From Clostridia bacterium (GTDB taxonomy: Bacteria > Bacillota > Clostridia > Oscillospirales > QAMX01), in the NCBI GenBank assembly GCA_017533425.1, contig JAFXIE010000042.1, forward strand, positions 1-36,907: DNA of 36,907 nt, in the 5' to 3' direction. Position numbers and translations under genes: made by a program. How positions within the stretch are numbered: position 1 is the stretch's first letter; each line of letters opens with the position of its first letter. This document shows positions 1-7,651 of the stretch, in pieces. The notes under the pieces are model-generated. The model searched no databases. It was not told the DNA's origin and saw only the letters and a list, made by a program, of their open reading frames with translations.

Positions 1-123
1 CTGCTTGTGGGTGATTATGTGCCGAAGCTTGATTTCATCGGCAGATGGCTCTATGTGGCAAGAAGCTTCATCCTCGACGGGCTGATGGATGTGGTCTATG
101 GCATATTAAATCTCTTTGCGTGA
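1..123 (+). CDS. C-terminal fragment of an unknown protein
   Basis: The first 40 codons of the window are open in frame 1 and end at TGA 121-123. The visible tail is hydrophobic/aromatic and ends GILNLFA. The start lies outside the window. It is followed 33 bases later by a strong bidirectional terminator, which fits the end of a plus-strand gene. I do not recognise the family from so short a tail. Confidence 0.55.
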   Translation: MLVGDYVPKLDFIGRWLYVARSFILDGLMDVVYGILNLFA

Positions 124-156
124 CGGCGCGCCGCAAAATATTTGATATTGAAAATT

Positions 157-193
157 AGCCTCGGCAAGGTTCTTTCCTTGCCGAGGCTTAATT
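157..193. terminator. Bidirectional intrinsic terminator
   Basis: A perfect 13-bp stem (157-169 with 176-188) closes a 6-base loop and is followed by a T-rich stretch on the plus strand and by an AT-rich stretch on the minus strand. It sits between the convergent ends of the unknown gene and the ABC transporter, so it probably serves both. Confidence 0.85.
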
Positions 194-214
194 ATTTGCG
201 AAAAAAGGGAGGAG

Positions 215-2140
215 TTACTTTGCCGGGAGGACGTCCGTTTCGTCGATCTCCACGTTGTAGCGGCTGGCCTGGGTGGAGAAGAGCTCGTAATAGCGTCCGC
301 CGAGATTCATCAGCTGCGCGTGGTTGCCGACCTCGAGAATGCGGCCGTATTCCAGCACGACGATCTTATCGGCGCCGGTGGCGCTGGACAGGCGGTGGGA
401 GACAAAGATGGTGGTCTTGTCCTGCCGCAGGGTATCAAACTGGTTGAAGATCTCCTGCTCCGCCATGGGGTCGAGGGAGGCGGTGGGCTCATCCAGGATC
501 ATGATATCCGAATCGCTGTAGAAGGCGCGGGAGATGGCGATCTTCTGCCACTGGCCGATGGAGGGCTCGATGCCGTCCTCCTCAAAAAAGCGCATCATGG
601 GAGTGTCAAAGCCCTTGGGCAGGCGCCGGATAAAGGCATCTGCCCCGGACATGGCGGCGCTTTCCCGCACGCGGGCGTCGTCCATGCCGCGGGAGGTGTC
701 GCCAAAGGCGATGTTTTCCGAAACGGTCACGGCAAAGCGGCCAAAATCCTGGAAAATGATGCCGAACATACGGTAAAGCTCCCCGGGATCGTATTCGCGG
801 ATGTCCTGGCCGTCCAGCAGAATGCGGCCCTCGGTGGGATCGTAGAGACGGCAGAGCAGCTTGATGAGGGTGGTCTTTCCGGCGCCGTTGAGGCCGACGA
901 TGACCACCGTTTCCCCGGGATTGATGGTGAGACACAGGTCGGAGATGACATCCCGGTCTGTGCCGGGATAGCGGAAGAAGACATGGTCAAAGACAATGGT
1001 ATGATCCGTATGCCGCGAAACCTCCCGGGCGGGGGAGAGGCTTGCGGCCACCGTCTTTTTCTCGCCCATAAAGGCGATCATGTTGTTGATGAAGAGGGTT
1101 CCCTCATAAATGTGCGCGGTGGTGGTGATGAGGCTTGCAACGCAGCTGGCAACGGAATTGAGGGCGCCGGTATAGAGGGAATAATCGCCCACCTGGAATC
1201 GCCCATCAAAGACTCCCTTTGCCACATAGGCAAAGAGCAGGCAATTGATGACGGTGGTGACCACAGTGGATGCAACATTCAGCCAGGTCTCCTGGTGGAT
1301 AAGCTTCTTAATGCCGGAAAAATAGCGGGCAAAGACAGTCTTGTAGCGGCCGATGAATTCGTCATAGAGATGGAAGATGCGAACCTCTTTGACCATATCC
1401 TTGTTGACGATGACATCGGAGTAGTAATTGAGCTGCCGCCGCTCCTTGGAATGGAAGAACATATAGCGCACGTTTTTGCGGCGGTAGACAAAGCTGATGA
1501 TGGTGGAGGGGACCGACATGAGGATGATGACAACAGGCGCCCAGGGGCTGACGGCAAAGAGCACACCGATAAAGCTTGCCATGCTGATGACCGTGGAAAC
1601 AACGCTGAAGGAGGAATTGAGGATCTCGATGGGGCGGTGGCCGGCTTCGCGGTTGGCATTTTCCATCTTGGCGTAGAAATCCGGCTGGTCAAAGCTCGAC
1701 ATATCCACCTCGCGGGCCTTGTTCATGATCTTGACCTTGATGTGGTTGGAAACCACCTCGCCGGATATGCGGGTGATCATGCCGGAGATGCGGCCGGCTA
1801 CGGAGTTTGCAAAGAGCCAGACGAAATAGGCGATGAGAGGTATAAGAACCTGGGTGAAATCCGACAATCTGCCGGCATAAGCCTCGGCAAGGTTGTTGAG
1901 AATGTCTGCGCCGATGAGGGCGCCGAGCACAGGCATCACACCGTTAAAGACCGACATGAATACCATGACAAAAAGAATGGAAGGGCGTGCCTCCCACACC
2001 AGTTTATAGATATAAAACAGGCGGGTGAAAAAATTCTTTACCACCGTTACGATGTATTTCGGTACCTCGCGCAGACTTTTGGGCTTTGGCACGCGGTATT
2101 GGTCATTGACACGGTTGCGTGGTGGGCGGAAATAGGCCAC
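215..2140 (-). CDS. ABC transporter, fused permease and ATPase
   Basis: A 641-residue half-transporter of the exporter type. An N-terminal membrane domain of about six helices (roughly residues 45-340) is followed by an ATPase domain. Walker A GLNGAGKTT is near residues 414-422, Walker B ILDEPT near 549, and the H-loop SHRLSS near 580. The signature motif near 528 reads SIGQW rather than LSGGQ; such W-Q-K variants occur in peptide/lipid exporters of Clostridia. It starts with GTG three bases after the preceding PH-domain gene and is the last gene of a three-gene operon. No partner half-transporter is visible, so a homodimer is the simplest reading. The substrate cannot be inferred; flavin reductase and PH-domain neighbours do not identify it. 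Confidence 0.93.
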   Translation of the reverse strand: MAYFRPPRNRVNDQYRVPKPKSLREVPKYIVTVVKNFFTRLFYIYKLVWEARPSILFVMVFMSVFNGVMPVLGALIGADILNNLAEAYAGRLSDFTQVLIPLIAYFVWLFANSVAGRISGMITRISGEVVSNHIKVKIMNKAREVDMSSFDQPDFYAKMENANREAGHRPIEILNSSFSVVSTVISMASFIGVLFAVSPWAPVVIILMSVPSTIISFVYRRKNVRYMFFHSKERRQLNYYSDVIVNKDMVKEVRIFHLYDEFIGRYKTVFARYFSGIKKLIHQETWLNVASTVVTTVINCLLFAYVAKGVFDGRFQVGDYSLYTGALNSVASCVASLITTTAHIYEGTLFINNMIAFMGEKKTVAASLSPAREVSRHTDHTIVFDHVFFRYPGTDRDVISDLCLTINPGETVVIVGLNGAGKTTLIKLLCRLYDPTEGRILLDGQDIREYDPGELYRMFGIIFQDFGRFAVTVSENIAFGDTSRGMDDARVRESAAMSGADAFIRRLPKGFDTPMMRFFEEDGIEPSIGQWQKIAISRAFYSDSDIMILDEPTASLDPMAEQEIFNQFDTLRQDKTTIFVSHRLSSATGADKIVVLEYGRILEVGNHAQLMNLGGRYYELFSTQASRYNVEIDETDVLPAK

Positions 2141-2143
2141 AGT

Positions 2144-2581
2144 TCACACCTCTTCTTCCGGATTGAACGCGCACTTTGCGCGGGCACAGAGGGCATCAAC
2201 AAAGTTTTTCTTTTCCTTGGGGGAGAGAAGCATCCGCCCGTCCTTTCCGGCGATGCGGTAGCGGATTTCAATACGGTCAAAGGAGAGGGCGGGGCCGAAG
2301 GTGAAATCCCGCGCATCCCGCACAAGCTTCAGGCAGCGCAGGGGAATGTCCTCCCGGACGAGATATGCGCAGCGCACCCGCAGCACCTGATCCGTCAGTG
2401 TGTAATGGGTGGTAAAAAGCAGGGGCAACAGCAGCGCAACATCCAGCCACCCAAAGAGCATAATGCAGAAGAGCACCGCCTCCCGGCTGCGGAAATACAG
2501 CACGGCGCCGAGGATGCCGAGACCTGCGCAGGCGCACAGCAGCAGATAAAACCAAATACTGACGCGGCTTTTGTATTTCAT
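2144..2581 (-). CDS. Small membrane protein with YyaB-like PH domain
   Basis: 145 residues. Two hydrophobic segments (about residues 8-30 and 36-57) are followed by a soluble region with the pattern YTLTDQVLRVRC, then a basic IPL segment, PALSFDRIEIRY and LLSPKEKKNFVDAL. That order matches the bacterial PH domain of the YyaB type (bPH_4 family), whose members are membrane-anchored and of unknown function. The gene begins three bases after the flavin reductase stop and ends three bases before the ABC transporter start, so translation is probably coupled. The role is unknown; an accessory of the exporter is only a guess. Confidence 0.8.
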   Translation of the reverse strand: MKYKSRVSIWFYLLLCACAGLGILGAVLYFRSREAVLFCIMLFGWLDVALLLPLLFTTHYTLTDQVLRVRCAYLVREDIPLRCLKLVRDARDFTFGPALSFDRIEIRYRIAGKDGRMLLSPKEKKNFVDALCARAKCAFNPEEEV

Positions 2582-2584
2582 GGC

Positions 2585-3091
2585 TTATTCCTTTACAAGA
2601 CACTCGACGATCTCGCCGAAATAGGCGCGGTGATAGTCGCGCTTTGCGTATACCGTGGCCTCCACGCCGTCGTCATAGAAGGAGAGGGGATCGATATCGG
2701 CGGCATAGAGCTTGCGGCAGACGAGCACCAGCCGCGCCTCCTCAAAATAAACCTGGCTGTCGCCGAGGTGGGGCGTGAGACCGGTGGCGGCCATCTTGTC
2801 GGTGTCGCGGCCGGAGGTCCTGCCGCAGAAGCTCAGGGCATCGCGATAGTTCTCGTCAAAGAAGCAGCAGGTGAAATAGGGGGACTTTTCCATAAAGCCG
2901 TAGGTGTGGCGCTGGGGGCGCACAAAGGCCTGCACCACGGGCTTGTTCCAGAGAACGCCGGCGGTGGCCCAGGAGGCGGTCATGGTGTTGAAATCCTCGC
3001 CGCAGGCGGCGGAGAGAAGCATCCAGTCGTCTCCGATGAGCTTGAAGATGTTATCGGGAATCTGCCGGGGATCTATAGCGCGAAAACGCAT
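2585..3091 (-). CDS. Flavin reductase-like FMN-binding protein
   Basis: 168 residues. The N-terminal half contains the WMLLSAACGEDFNTMTASWATAGVLW-type strand-loop of the flavin reductase/flavoredoxin fold, followed by a strand ending VRPQRHTYGFM that normally contacts FMN, and YFTCCFF. Members use flavin to reduce small molecules or pass electrons from NAD(P)H. It is the first gene of the operon with the PH-domain and ABC genes and lies behind a perfect-consensus promoter at 3126-3154. The physiological acceptor cannot be told from sequence. Confidence 0.85.
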   Translation of the reverse strand: MRFRAIDPRQIPDNIFKLIGDDWMLLSAACGEDFNTMTASWATAGVLWNKPVVQAFVRPQRHTYGFMEKSPYFTCCFFDENYRDALSFCGRTSGRDTDKMAATGLTPHLGDSQVYFEEARLVLVCRKLYAADIDPLSFYDDGVEATVYAKRDYHRAYFGEIVECLVKE

Positions 3092-3125
3092 GATGATTCA
3101 TTTCCTTTCGGTCATTTCTGCGTTT

Positions 3126-3154
3126 ATTATACATTCCGCAGGGGCATATGTCAA
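3126..3154 (-). promoter_or_regulatory. Consensus sigma-A promoter of flavin reductase operon
   Basis: Read on the minus strand, TTGACA (3149-3154) and TATAAT (3126-3131) are separated by 17 bases, an exact consensus promoter. It lies 35 bases upstream of the flavin reductase start and back-to-back with the plus-strand promoter at 3163-3191. Confidence 0.88.
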
Positions 3155-3162
3155 AAGAAACC

Positions 3163-3191
3163 TTGCAGGAATGGGCGCTATGCGGTATAAT
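3163..3191 (+). promoter_or_regulatory. Sigma-A promoter of CBM9-like gene
   Basis: TTGCAG (3163-3168), 17-base spacer, TATAAT (3186-3191). The GGGAGG ribosome site (3213-3218) and ATG 3227 follow. Only 8 bases separate its -35 from that of the divergent promoter. Confidence 0.85.
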
Positions 3192-3226
3192 ATTTGCAAA
3201 AGTATTCCTTCAGGGAGGAAAAGACC

Positions 3227-3868
3227 ATGGAAAAGAGCTATCCGCTGGTGCGGATTTCAAAGGATGCGGATATTTTTGCCGCGGCAGAGAAGGGCATGCG
3301 CGCCGCCGTGGAGGAATACCGCTGGCAGTCGGATTACACCCCCCGGGCGGAGGCCTTTGTGGCGGTCAGCGAGGATGCGCTGCGCGTTTGCCTCACCGCA
3401 TGGGAACAGGAAATCCGCGCCGAAGGCTGTGCGAGAAACGATATGGTCTGTCAGGACTCCTGCCTGGAGTTCTTCTTTGCGCCGACGGAAGGAAAGCTCG
3501 CCTATTTCAATTTTGAATTCAATCCCCACGGTACCCTCTATGTGGGCTTCTCCCCGGAGGGCACCCGGGAGAGCTCCGCAAAGATCTGTGATGCCCCGGA
3601 CAATGCCTTCTTCCGGGTGGAAACCCGCCAGACCCTTGGCCGCGGGGATGGATCCCGCTGGCAGGTGGCCTTTGATGTGCCCTTTGTATTTATCCGCCGC
3701 TTTGTGCCGAATTTTGACATTGTGCAAAACGGCGGCCTCCGCGGAAATTTCTACAAATGCGGCGATCTGACGGCAACACCCCATTGGGGCAGCTGGAATC
3801 CCGTCGGAACGGGGGCTCCCGACTTCCACCGGCCGGAATATTTTGGCAAAATGCCCCTGGAGGGGTGA
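3227..3868 (+). CDS. Carbohydrate-binding family 9-like protein
   Basis: 213 residues from ATG 3227, chosen because GGGAGG lies 8 bases upstream and the promoter -10 is at 3186-3191; an upstream in-frame ATG at 3194 has no ribosome site and would sit at the transcription start. The protein has the CBM9-like pattern: a series of beta strands, DSCLEFFFAP near the middle, FNFEFNPHGTLY, and RWQVAFDVPF followed by GNFYKCGD near the C-terminus. There is no signal peptide, unlike CBM9 modules of secreted xylanases. Stand-alone cytoplasmic members are common hypothetical proteins in gut Clostridia and Bacteroidota. It precedes a sugar oxidoreductase, so carbohydrate sensing or binding is plausible but unproven. 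Confidence 0.75.
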   Translation: MEKSYPLVRISKDADIFAAAEKGMRAAVEEYRWQSDYTPRAEAFVAVSEDALRVCLTAWEQEIRAEGCARNDMVCQDSCLEFFFAPTEGKLAYFNFEFNPHGTLYVGFSPEGTRESSAKICDAPDNAFFRVETRQTLGRGDGSRWQVAFDVPFVFIRRFVPNFDIVQNGGLRGNFYKCGDLTATPHWGSWNPVGTGAPDFHRPEYFGKMPLEG

Positions 3869-3876
3869 AAAACCTG

Positions 3877-3905
3877 TTGCAATACGCAAATAAAAGGGGT
3901 ATAAT
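3877..3905 (+). promoter_or_regulatory. Sigma-A promoter of Gfo/Idh/MocA gene
   Basis: TTGCAA (3877-3882), 17-base spacer, TATAAT (3900-3905), followed by an AGAGG ribosome site and ATG 3950. It shows that the oxidoreductase can be transcribed independently of the upstream gene. Confidence 0.82.
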
Positions 3906-3949
3906 TTTGATATTGCCCTTTGTAAATTAATGAAAAGAGGATTGTTGAA

Positions 3950-5035
3950 ATGAGCAAACTCAAAGTTGCGATCATCGGCTGCGGCGGCATTGCCAACGGC
4001 AAGCATATGCCCTCTCTCGCCCAGGTTCCCGAGGTTGAAATGGTTGCCTTCTGCGACATCGTCGTGGAGAGAGCCGAGAAGGCCGCGAAGAAGTTCGGCA
4101 TCGAGGGTGCCCGCGTGTATGCCGACTATACGGAGCTTCTGAAGAAGGAAGAGCTGGACGTTGTCCATGTCTGCACCCCCAACCGTTCCCACAGCTTCAT
4201 CACCGTCGCTGCCCTGGAGGCCGGCTGCCACGTGATGTGCGAGAAGCCCATGGCCATCAACTCTGAAGAGGCGCAGAAGATGCTGGATGCAGCTGCCCGC
4301 ACCGGCAAGAAGCTGACCATCGGCTATCAGAACCGCTATCGCTCCGATTCCCAGCTCATGAAGCAGCTGTGCGAGGACGGCACCGTCGGCGATATCTACT
4401 ATGCCCGCGCCCATGCCATCCGCCGCAGAGCCGTTCCCACCTGGGGCGTTTTCCTCAATGAGTATGAGCAGGGCGGCGGCCCCCTCATCGACATCGGAAC
4501 CCATGCGCTGGATCTGACCCTCTGGAATATGAACAACTACAAGCCCCTTTACTGCGTCGGCACCACCTACCATAAGCTCAACGGCGACACCGAAACCGGC
4601 AACGCCTGGGGCGACTGGGATCCCGAGAAGTTCACCGTTGAGGATTCTGCATTCGGCTTTATCGTCATGGAGAACGGCGCCACCATCGTGCTGGAGTCCA
4701 GCTGGGCGCTCAACTCCCTGGATGTCCGCGAGGCCAAGTGCTCCCTGTCCGGCACCAAGGCCGGTGTGGATATGGAGGGCGGCATCCGTGTTAACGGTGT
4801 CATGCACGGCCGTCAGTATGTGACCACCCCCGACCTGAATGCCGGCGGCGTCGCCTTCTATGAGGGCAACGGCAGCAAGGATCCCGCCGTCATCGAGGCT
4901 ACCCAGTGGGTCCATGCCATTCTCAACGACACCGATCCCTGCGTCCTTCCCGAGCAGGCCATCGTCGTCACCAAGATCCTGGAGGGCATCTACGAGTCCG
5001 CAAAGACCGGCAAGCCCTACTACTTCAACAAGTAA
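3950..5035 (+). CDS. Gfo/Idh/MocA family NAD(P)-dependent oxidoreductase
   Basis: 361 residues. The Rossmann nucleotide-binding loop IIGCGGIANGKH is at residues 7-18, the family lysine motif CEKP is near 97-100, and the GTHALDLTLW segment carrying the catalytic histidine is near 183-192. Enzymes of this family oxidise or reduce a sugar, inositol or sugar-derived hydroxyl with NAD(P)H in the cytoplasm. The C-terminal half forms the open beta sheet that binds substrate, so the exact sugar cannot be assigned. It has its own promoter and is followed by a hairpin terminator at 5050-5084. Its codon use is notably biased to C-ending and AAG/GAG codons, consistent with higher expression than its neighbours. 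Confidence 0.93.
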   Translation: MSKLKVAIIGCGGIANGKHMPSLAQVPEVEMVAFCDIVVERAEKAAKKFGIEGARVYADYTELLKKEELDVVHVCTPNRSHSFITVAALEAGCHVMCEKPMAINSEEAQKMLDAAARTGKKLTIGYQNRYRSDSQLMKQLCEDGTVGDIYYARAHAIRRRAVPTWGVFLNEYEQGGGPLIDIGTHALDLTLWNMNNYKPLYCVGTTYHKLNGDTETGNAWGDWDPEKFTVEDSAFGFIVMENGATIVLESSWALNSLDVREAKCSLSGTKAGVDMEGGIRVNGVMHGRQYVTTPDLNAGGVAFYEGNGSKDPAVIEATQWVHAILNDTDPCVLPEQAIVVTKILEGIYESAKTGKPYYFNK

Positions 5036-5049
5036 GATCAGCAAAATTA

Positions 5050-5084
5050 GAGGGAGATGTGCCGCCGGCATATCTCCCTCTTTA
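5050..5084 (+). terminator. Intrinsic terminator after the oxidoreductase
   Basis: A 9-bp GAGGGAGAT/ATCTCCCTC stem (5050-5058 with 5072-5080), with a further GCC/GGC helix inside, is followed by TTTAT. The short U-run suggests leaky termination, which would feed the HAD gene just downstream. Confidence 0.65.
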
Positions 5085-5105
5085 TCGGATTCGGAGAGCA
5101 TCAAA

Positions 5106-5711
5106 TTGATTTCCAATTACATTTTTGATTTTGGCAATGTCCTTGCCCGCTTTTATCCCAACGAGAGATTTCTGCGGGAACATCCCGACCGGGAAGAGGC
5201 TGCGCGCATCCTTGCGGTGGTTTTTGACCGGAAATACTGGGATCGGCTGGATGAAGGCACCATTTCGGAGGCCGAGGTTGTTGCAGGCATCCGCAGCGAG
5301 CTTCCCGGAAAGGCAGGGGAGACGGCCTGCCGGCTCTATGAGCGGTGGATCGTCGACCGTGAGCCGGTGCCCGGGATGCCGGAGCTGGTGCGCGACATTC
5401 ATGCCGCCGGCGGAAGGCTCTTTCTTTGCTCCAACATCAGCATCCGCTTTGCCGAGGAGTACGCAACCAATCCCTGGATCGGCCCTCTCTTTGCCCTCTT
5501 TGACGGTCTGGTCTTTTCCGGCCCCCTGCATATCACAAAGCCCGGGCGGGAGATCTTTGCGCATCTTCTCAAAACCTACGATCTCAATCCTGCCGAATGT
5601 ATCTTCATCGACGATTCGCAGAAGAACATCGATGGCGCCGCGGCGGCAGGCATCTCCGGCTATCTCTTTGACGGGGACGCGGATCGGCTGCGGAAGCATC
5701 TTGGATTATAA
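5106..5711 (+). CDS. HAD-family phosphatase (YihX-like)
   Basis: 201 residues from a TTG start at 5106. TTG is chosen because GGAG at 5093-5096 is correctly spaced and the protein then begins ISNYIFDFGNVLARF, the expected N-terminal HAD nucleophile motif; no ATG or GTG is suitably placed. The motif is DFGNV rather than DxDGT, as in the YihX/epoxide-hydrolase-like subfamily. Motif II is LCSNIS near residue 105, motif III lysine is in HITKPGREIF near 140, and motif IV is FIDDSQKN near 165. The family includes glucose-1-phosphate phosphatase, but the substrate here is unknown. No separate promoter was seen; readthrough from the oxidoreductase is likely. Confidence 0.85.
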   Translation: MISNYIFDFGNVLARFYPNERFLREHPDREEAARILAVVFDRKYWDRLDEGTISEAEVVAGIRSELPGKAGETACRLYERWIVDREPVPGMPELVRDIHAAGGRLFLCSNISIRFAEEYATNPWIGPLFALFDGLVFSGPLHITKPGREIFAHLLKTYDLNPAECIFIDDSQKNIDGAAAAGISGYLFDGDADRLRKHLGL

Positions 5712-5712
5712 G

Positions 5713-5744
5713 AAAAAAGCACTTGCAGATGCAAGTGCTTTTTT
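5713..5744. terminator. Bidirectional intrinsic terminator
   Basis: A 14-bp stem (5713-5726 with 5731-5744) with a 4-base loop has six A at its left edge and six T at its right edge, so it works in both directions. It ends the HAD gene on the plus strand and the tRNA operon on the minus strand. Confidence 0.93.
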
Positions 5745-5745
5745 A

Positions 5746-5823
5746 TGGGGTGGATGATCGGGCTCGAACCGACGACCCTCAGGGCCACAACCTGATACTC
5801 TAACCAACTGAGCTACATCCACC
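5746..5823 (-). tRNA. tRNA-His (GTG)
   Basis: Read on the minus strand the cloverleaf has acceptor GTGGATG/CATCCAC, an extra G at position -1 facing C73 as expected for tRNA-His, anticodon loop TTGTGGC (anticodon GTG), a GGTTCGAGCC T-arm and encoded CCA (5746-5748). It is last in a three-tRNA transcript. Confidence 0.95.
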
Positions 5824-5826
5824 ATA

Positions 5827-5903
<77 letters not shown>

Positions 5904-5925
5904 ATATAAATAGGAAAAGTGCGTA

Positions 5926-5999
5926 TGGAGCGGGTGATGGGAATCGAACCCACACGACCAGCTTGGAAGGCTGGGATTCTACCATTGAACTACACCCGC
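5926..5999 (-). tRNA. tRNA-Gly (TCC)
   Basis: Minus-strand cloverleaf with acceptor GCGGGTG/CACCCGC, anticodon stem CCAGC/GCTGG enclosing CTTCCAA (anticodon TCC), T-arm GTGGGTTCGATTCCCAT and encoded CCA at 5926-5928. It is the first tRNA of the transcript. Confidence 0.95.
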
Positions 6000-6029
6000 A
6001 TAACCGACCAGCTCAAAATCAGCCTGTAG

Positions 6030-6058
6030 ATATTACCACATTTTACTCCCGATGTCAA
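6030..6058 (-). promoter_or_regulatory. Promoter of the tRNA operon
   Basis: On the minus strand TTGACA (6053-6058) and TAATAT (6030-6035) are 17 bases apart. The -10 ends 30 bases before the first base of tRNA-Gly. It lies immediately after the terminator of the CorC/HlyC-type gene. Confidence 0.85.
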
Positions 6059-6062
6059 GAGG

Positions 6063-6098
6063 AAAATAGAACATCCGCAGATATTTCTGCGGATGTTC
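6063..6098 (-). terminator. Terminator of the CorC/HlyC-type gene
   Basis: A perfect 13-bp stem (6069-6081 with 6086-6098) with a 4-base loop is followed on the minus strand by TATTTTCC. It begins 11 bases after the stop codon of the membrane protein gene. Confidence 0.85.
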
Positions 6099-6109
6099 TT
6101 AAGAATGCG

Positions 6110-7447
6110 TTATTCCTCTTCTGCCTCGGGATCGGTTTCGGGGGGAAGCTTGGTTACATAGGCTTCTTCAATGCAGCGATCCTCGATTCGGATAACCTCG
6201 ATAAAGAGTCCGGCGACGGTGCAGTTAAACTGTGCGCCATCCTCGGGATAAACGGTCTGGGTGCTCATGGCAAGACCGCCGAGGGTGTCATATTCGTCCT
6301 CGGGCAGCTCCATCTCCAGCTCCTCCGCGAGATCCCGCAGCTCCACGGAGCCCCGCAGATGCCAGCGATCCTCACCGACCTTTTCGATGGGGGGAGGGGT
6401 GTCATCATCCTCTGCAAAGATATCGCCGACGATCTCCTGCAGAAGGTCATTCATGGTGATGATGCCCTCCACGCCGCCGTATTCATCCAGCACCACGGCG
6501 AAATGGCAGCGGCGCTTCTTCATATCCGCGAAGAGCACATCGGCCTTGACGGAGCCGGGAATAAAGAAGGGCTTTGTAACGGCCTTTGCCATAACGTTTT
6601 CACGGCTTTTATCGTTAAGCCGCAGGTATTCCTTGGCGCTGAGGATGCCGACGATGTCATCCACGCCTTCGCCGCAGATGGGGAAGTTGGAATGGCGGGA
6701 TTCGTAGATGGTCTCCCGCCAGGTATCGTCGCTGTCCTCCATGAGGAGCATATCCACGCGGGTCCGGTGGGTGGCGATATCCTCGGCGGAAACATCGTCA
6801 AATTCAAAAACCTTCTGCAGCAGCTGCTTTTCATCCTCGTCGATGTTGCCATGTTCGGCGCCGGCATCGATCATAAGAAGGATATCCTCCTCAGTGGCCG
6901 TTTCCTCCTCGGCATGGGGATCCACGCCGAAAAGACGAAGCACACCGTTGGTGGAAATGCTCAAAAGCCAGGCCACCGGCGCAAAGAGCCGGGAGAAGAA
7001 GGAAAGAACGCCGGACATGGAGAGGGCAAGCCCCTCGGGATTCTTCATGGCGAGGCGCTTGGGAACGAGCTCGCCGAAGACCAGCGTCAGGAAGGAGAGA
7101 ATGAGGGTGATAACGATGACGCAAAGCACATCCAGGGTTTCCACCGGCAGTGCAGTGAAGCCTGCGGCATAGAGCGCATCTACCAGGCGTTCGGAGAAAT
7201 TGTCCGCAGCGAAGGCGGAGCCGAGGAAGCCGGAGAGGGTAATGGCAACCTGAATGGTGGCAAGGAAGCGCTCGGGCCGGCGGGTGATGCGCATGAGGCG
7301 CTTGGCCTTGCGGTCACCCTGCTGGGAAAGCTTATCGAGCTTGGCATCATTTACGGAGATAACGGCGATTTCCGCGCAGGCGAAGAAGGCATTGAGCGCG
7401 ATGAGGATGATTTGCAGAAGAAGCTGCAATAATAAGGGGTCGTCCAC
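6110..7447 (-). CDS. CNNM/CorC-HlyC family membrane protein with CBS domains
   Basis: 445 residues from GTG 7447. This start is preferred over an in-frame TTG at 7477 because AAAGGACAGG lies 9-16 bases upstream and the protein then begins directly with its first hydrophobic segment. Order: four-helix DUF21/CNNM membrane domain (about residues 1-185), two CBS domains (about 200-330, including VLDEYGGVEGIITMNDLLQEIVGD), and a C-terminal CorC/HlyC domain with YDTLGGLAM near 390. The family is linked to magnesium and cobalt efflux and is often mislabelled hemolysin. The gene is monocistronic between its own promoter and terminator and has an unusually structured leader (7508-7657), which suggests regulation by a metal or metabolite. 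Confidence 0.92.
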   Translation of the reverse strand: MDDPLLLQLLLQIILIALNAFFACAEIAVISVNDAKLDKLSQQGDRKAKRLMRITRRPERFLATIQVAITLSGFLGSAFAADNFSERLVDALYAAGFTALPVETLDVLCVIVITLILSFLTLVFGELVPKRLAMKNPEGLALSMSGVLSFFSRLFAPVAWLLSISTNGVLRLFGVDPHAEEETATEEDILLMIDAGAEHGNIDEDEKQLLQKVFEFDDVSAEDIATHRTRVDMLLMEDSDDTWRETIYESRHSNFPICGEGVDDIVGILSAKEYLRLNDKSRENVMAKAVTKPFFIPGSVKADVLFADMKKRRCHFAVVLDEYGGVEGIITMNDLLQEIVGDIFAEDDDTPPPIEKVGEDRWHLRGSVELRDLAEELEMELPEDEYDTLGGLAMSTQTVYPEDGAQFNCTVAGLFIEVIRIEDRCIEEAYVTKLPPETDPEAEEE

Positions 7448-7507
7448 GGTGTGTAACCTGTCCTTTCTTTGGTACAACGGGTGAAATCTTCACGGAAATT
7501 GGAGCGC

Positions 7508-7556
7508 AAAAAAGCATGCCCGCGCAAAATACATCCCAAAGGATGGGCGGGTATGC
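7508..7556 (-). terminator. Terminator hairpin inside the CorC/HlyC gene leader
   Basis: On the minus strand GCATACCCGC (7547-7556) pairs with GCGGGCATGC (7514-7523) with one mismatch. The space between carries a small CATCC/GGATG hairpin, and six T follow at 7508-7513. It lies about 60 bases upstream of the start codon and downstream of the promoter, so it can only act as a conditional terminator. Confidence 0.8.
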
Positions 7557-7633
7557 CAAATTCTACAATATGTAAGTGCGGCATGATCGGCCGCCGTCAC
7601 TATTGTTGCCTTCGGTATTAAAAGCAAACACCC
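7549..7633 (-). ncRNA. Candidate riboswitch-like leader with three-way junction
   Basis: The leader RNA can fold into P1 (GGGUGU 7628-7633 with AUACCC 7549-7554), P2 (UUGCUUU 7621-7627 with AAGGCAA 7606-7612, 8-base loop) and P3 (CAAUAGUGA 7597-7605 with UUAC-a-UAUUG 7566-7575, 2x2 internal loop, then GCGGC/GCCGC and a 7-base loop). The 3' strand of P1 is also part of the 5' arm of the terminator at 7508-7556, so P1 and the terminator exclude each other. This is the layout of an on-switch. I did not recognise the M-box, yybP-ykoY manganese or NiCo consensus in it. Pairings are hand-derived. Confidence 0.5.
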
Positions 7634-7651
7634 CATTTCGATGATATTCAT

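Noticed and set aside
320-3190. A 956-codon plus-strand open frame opposite the flavin reductase, PH-domain and ABC genes
   Set aside because: It is an antisense shadow caused by GC-rich codon bias; the minus-strand frames carry clear family motifs, ribosome sites and a consensus promoter, and the antisense product has no recognisable domain.
3257-5116. A 619-codon minus-strand open frame opposite the CBM9-like and Gfo/Idh/MocA genes
   Set aside because: It spans two real genes and their promoter on the other strand and shows no domain.
7549-7633. Assignment of the leader to the M-box or yybP-ykoY (manganese) riboswitch
   Set aside because: The conserved core sequences of those classes that I know were not found; only a structure is claimed.
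7490-7651. A 53-codon open frame running through the CorC/HlyC gene leader, as a possible leader peptide
   Set aside because: Its ATG directly abuts the promoter -10, so it is probably not in the transcript, and no ribosome site precedes it or its second ATG.
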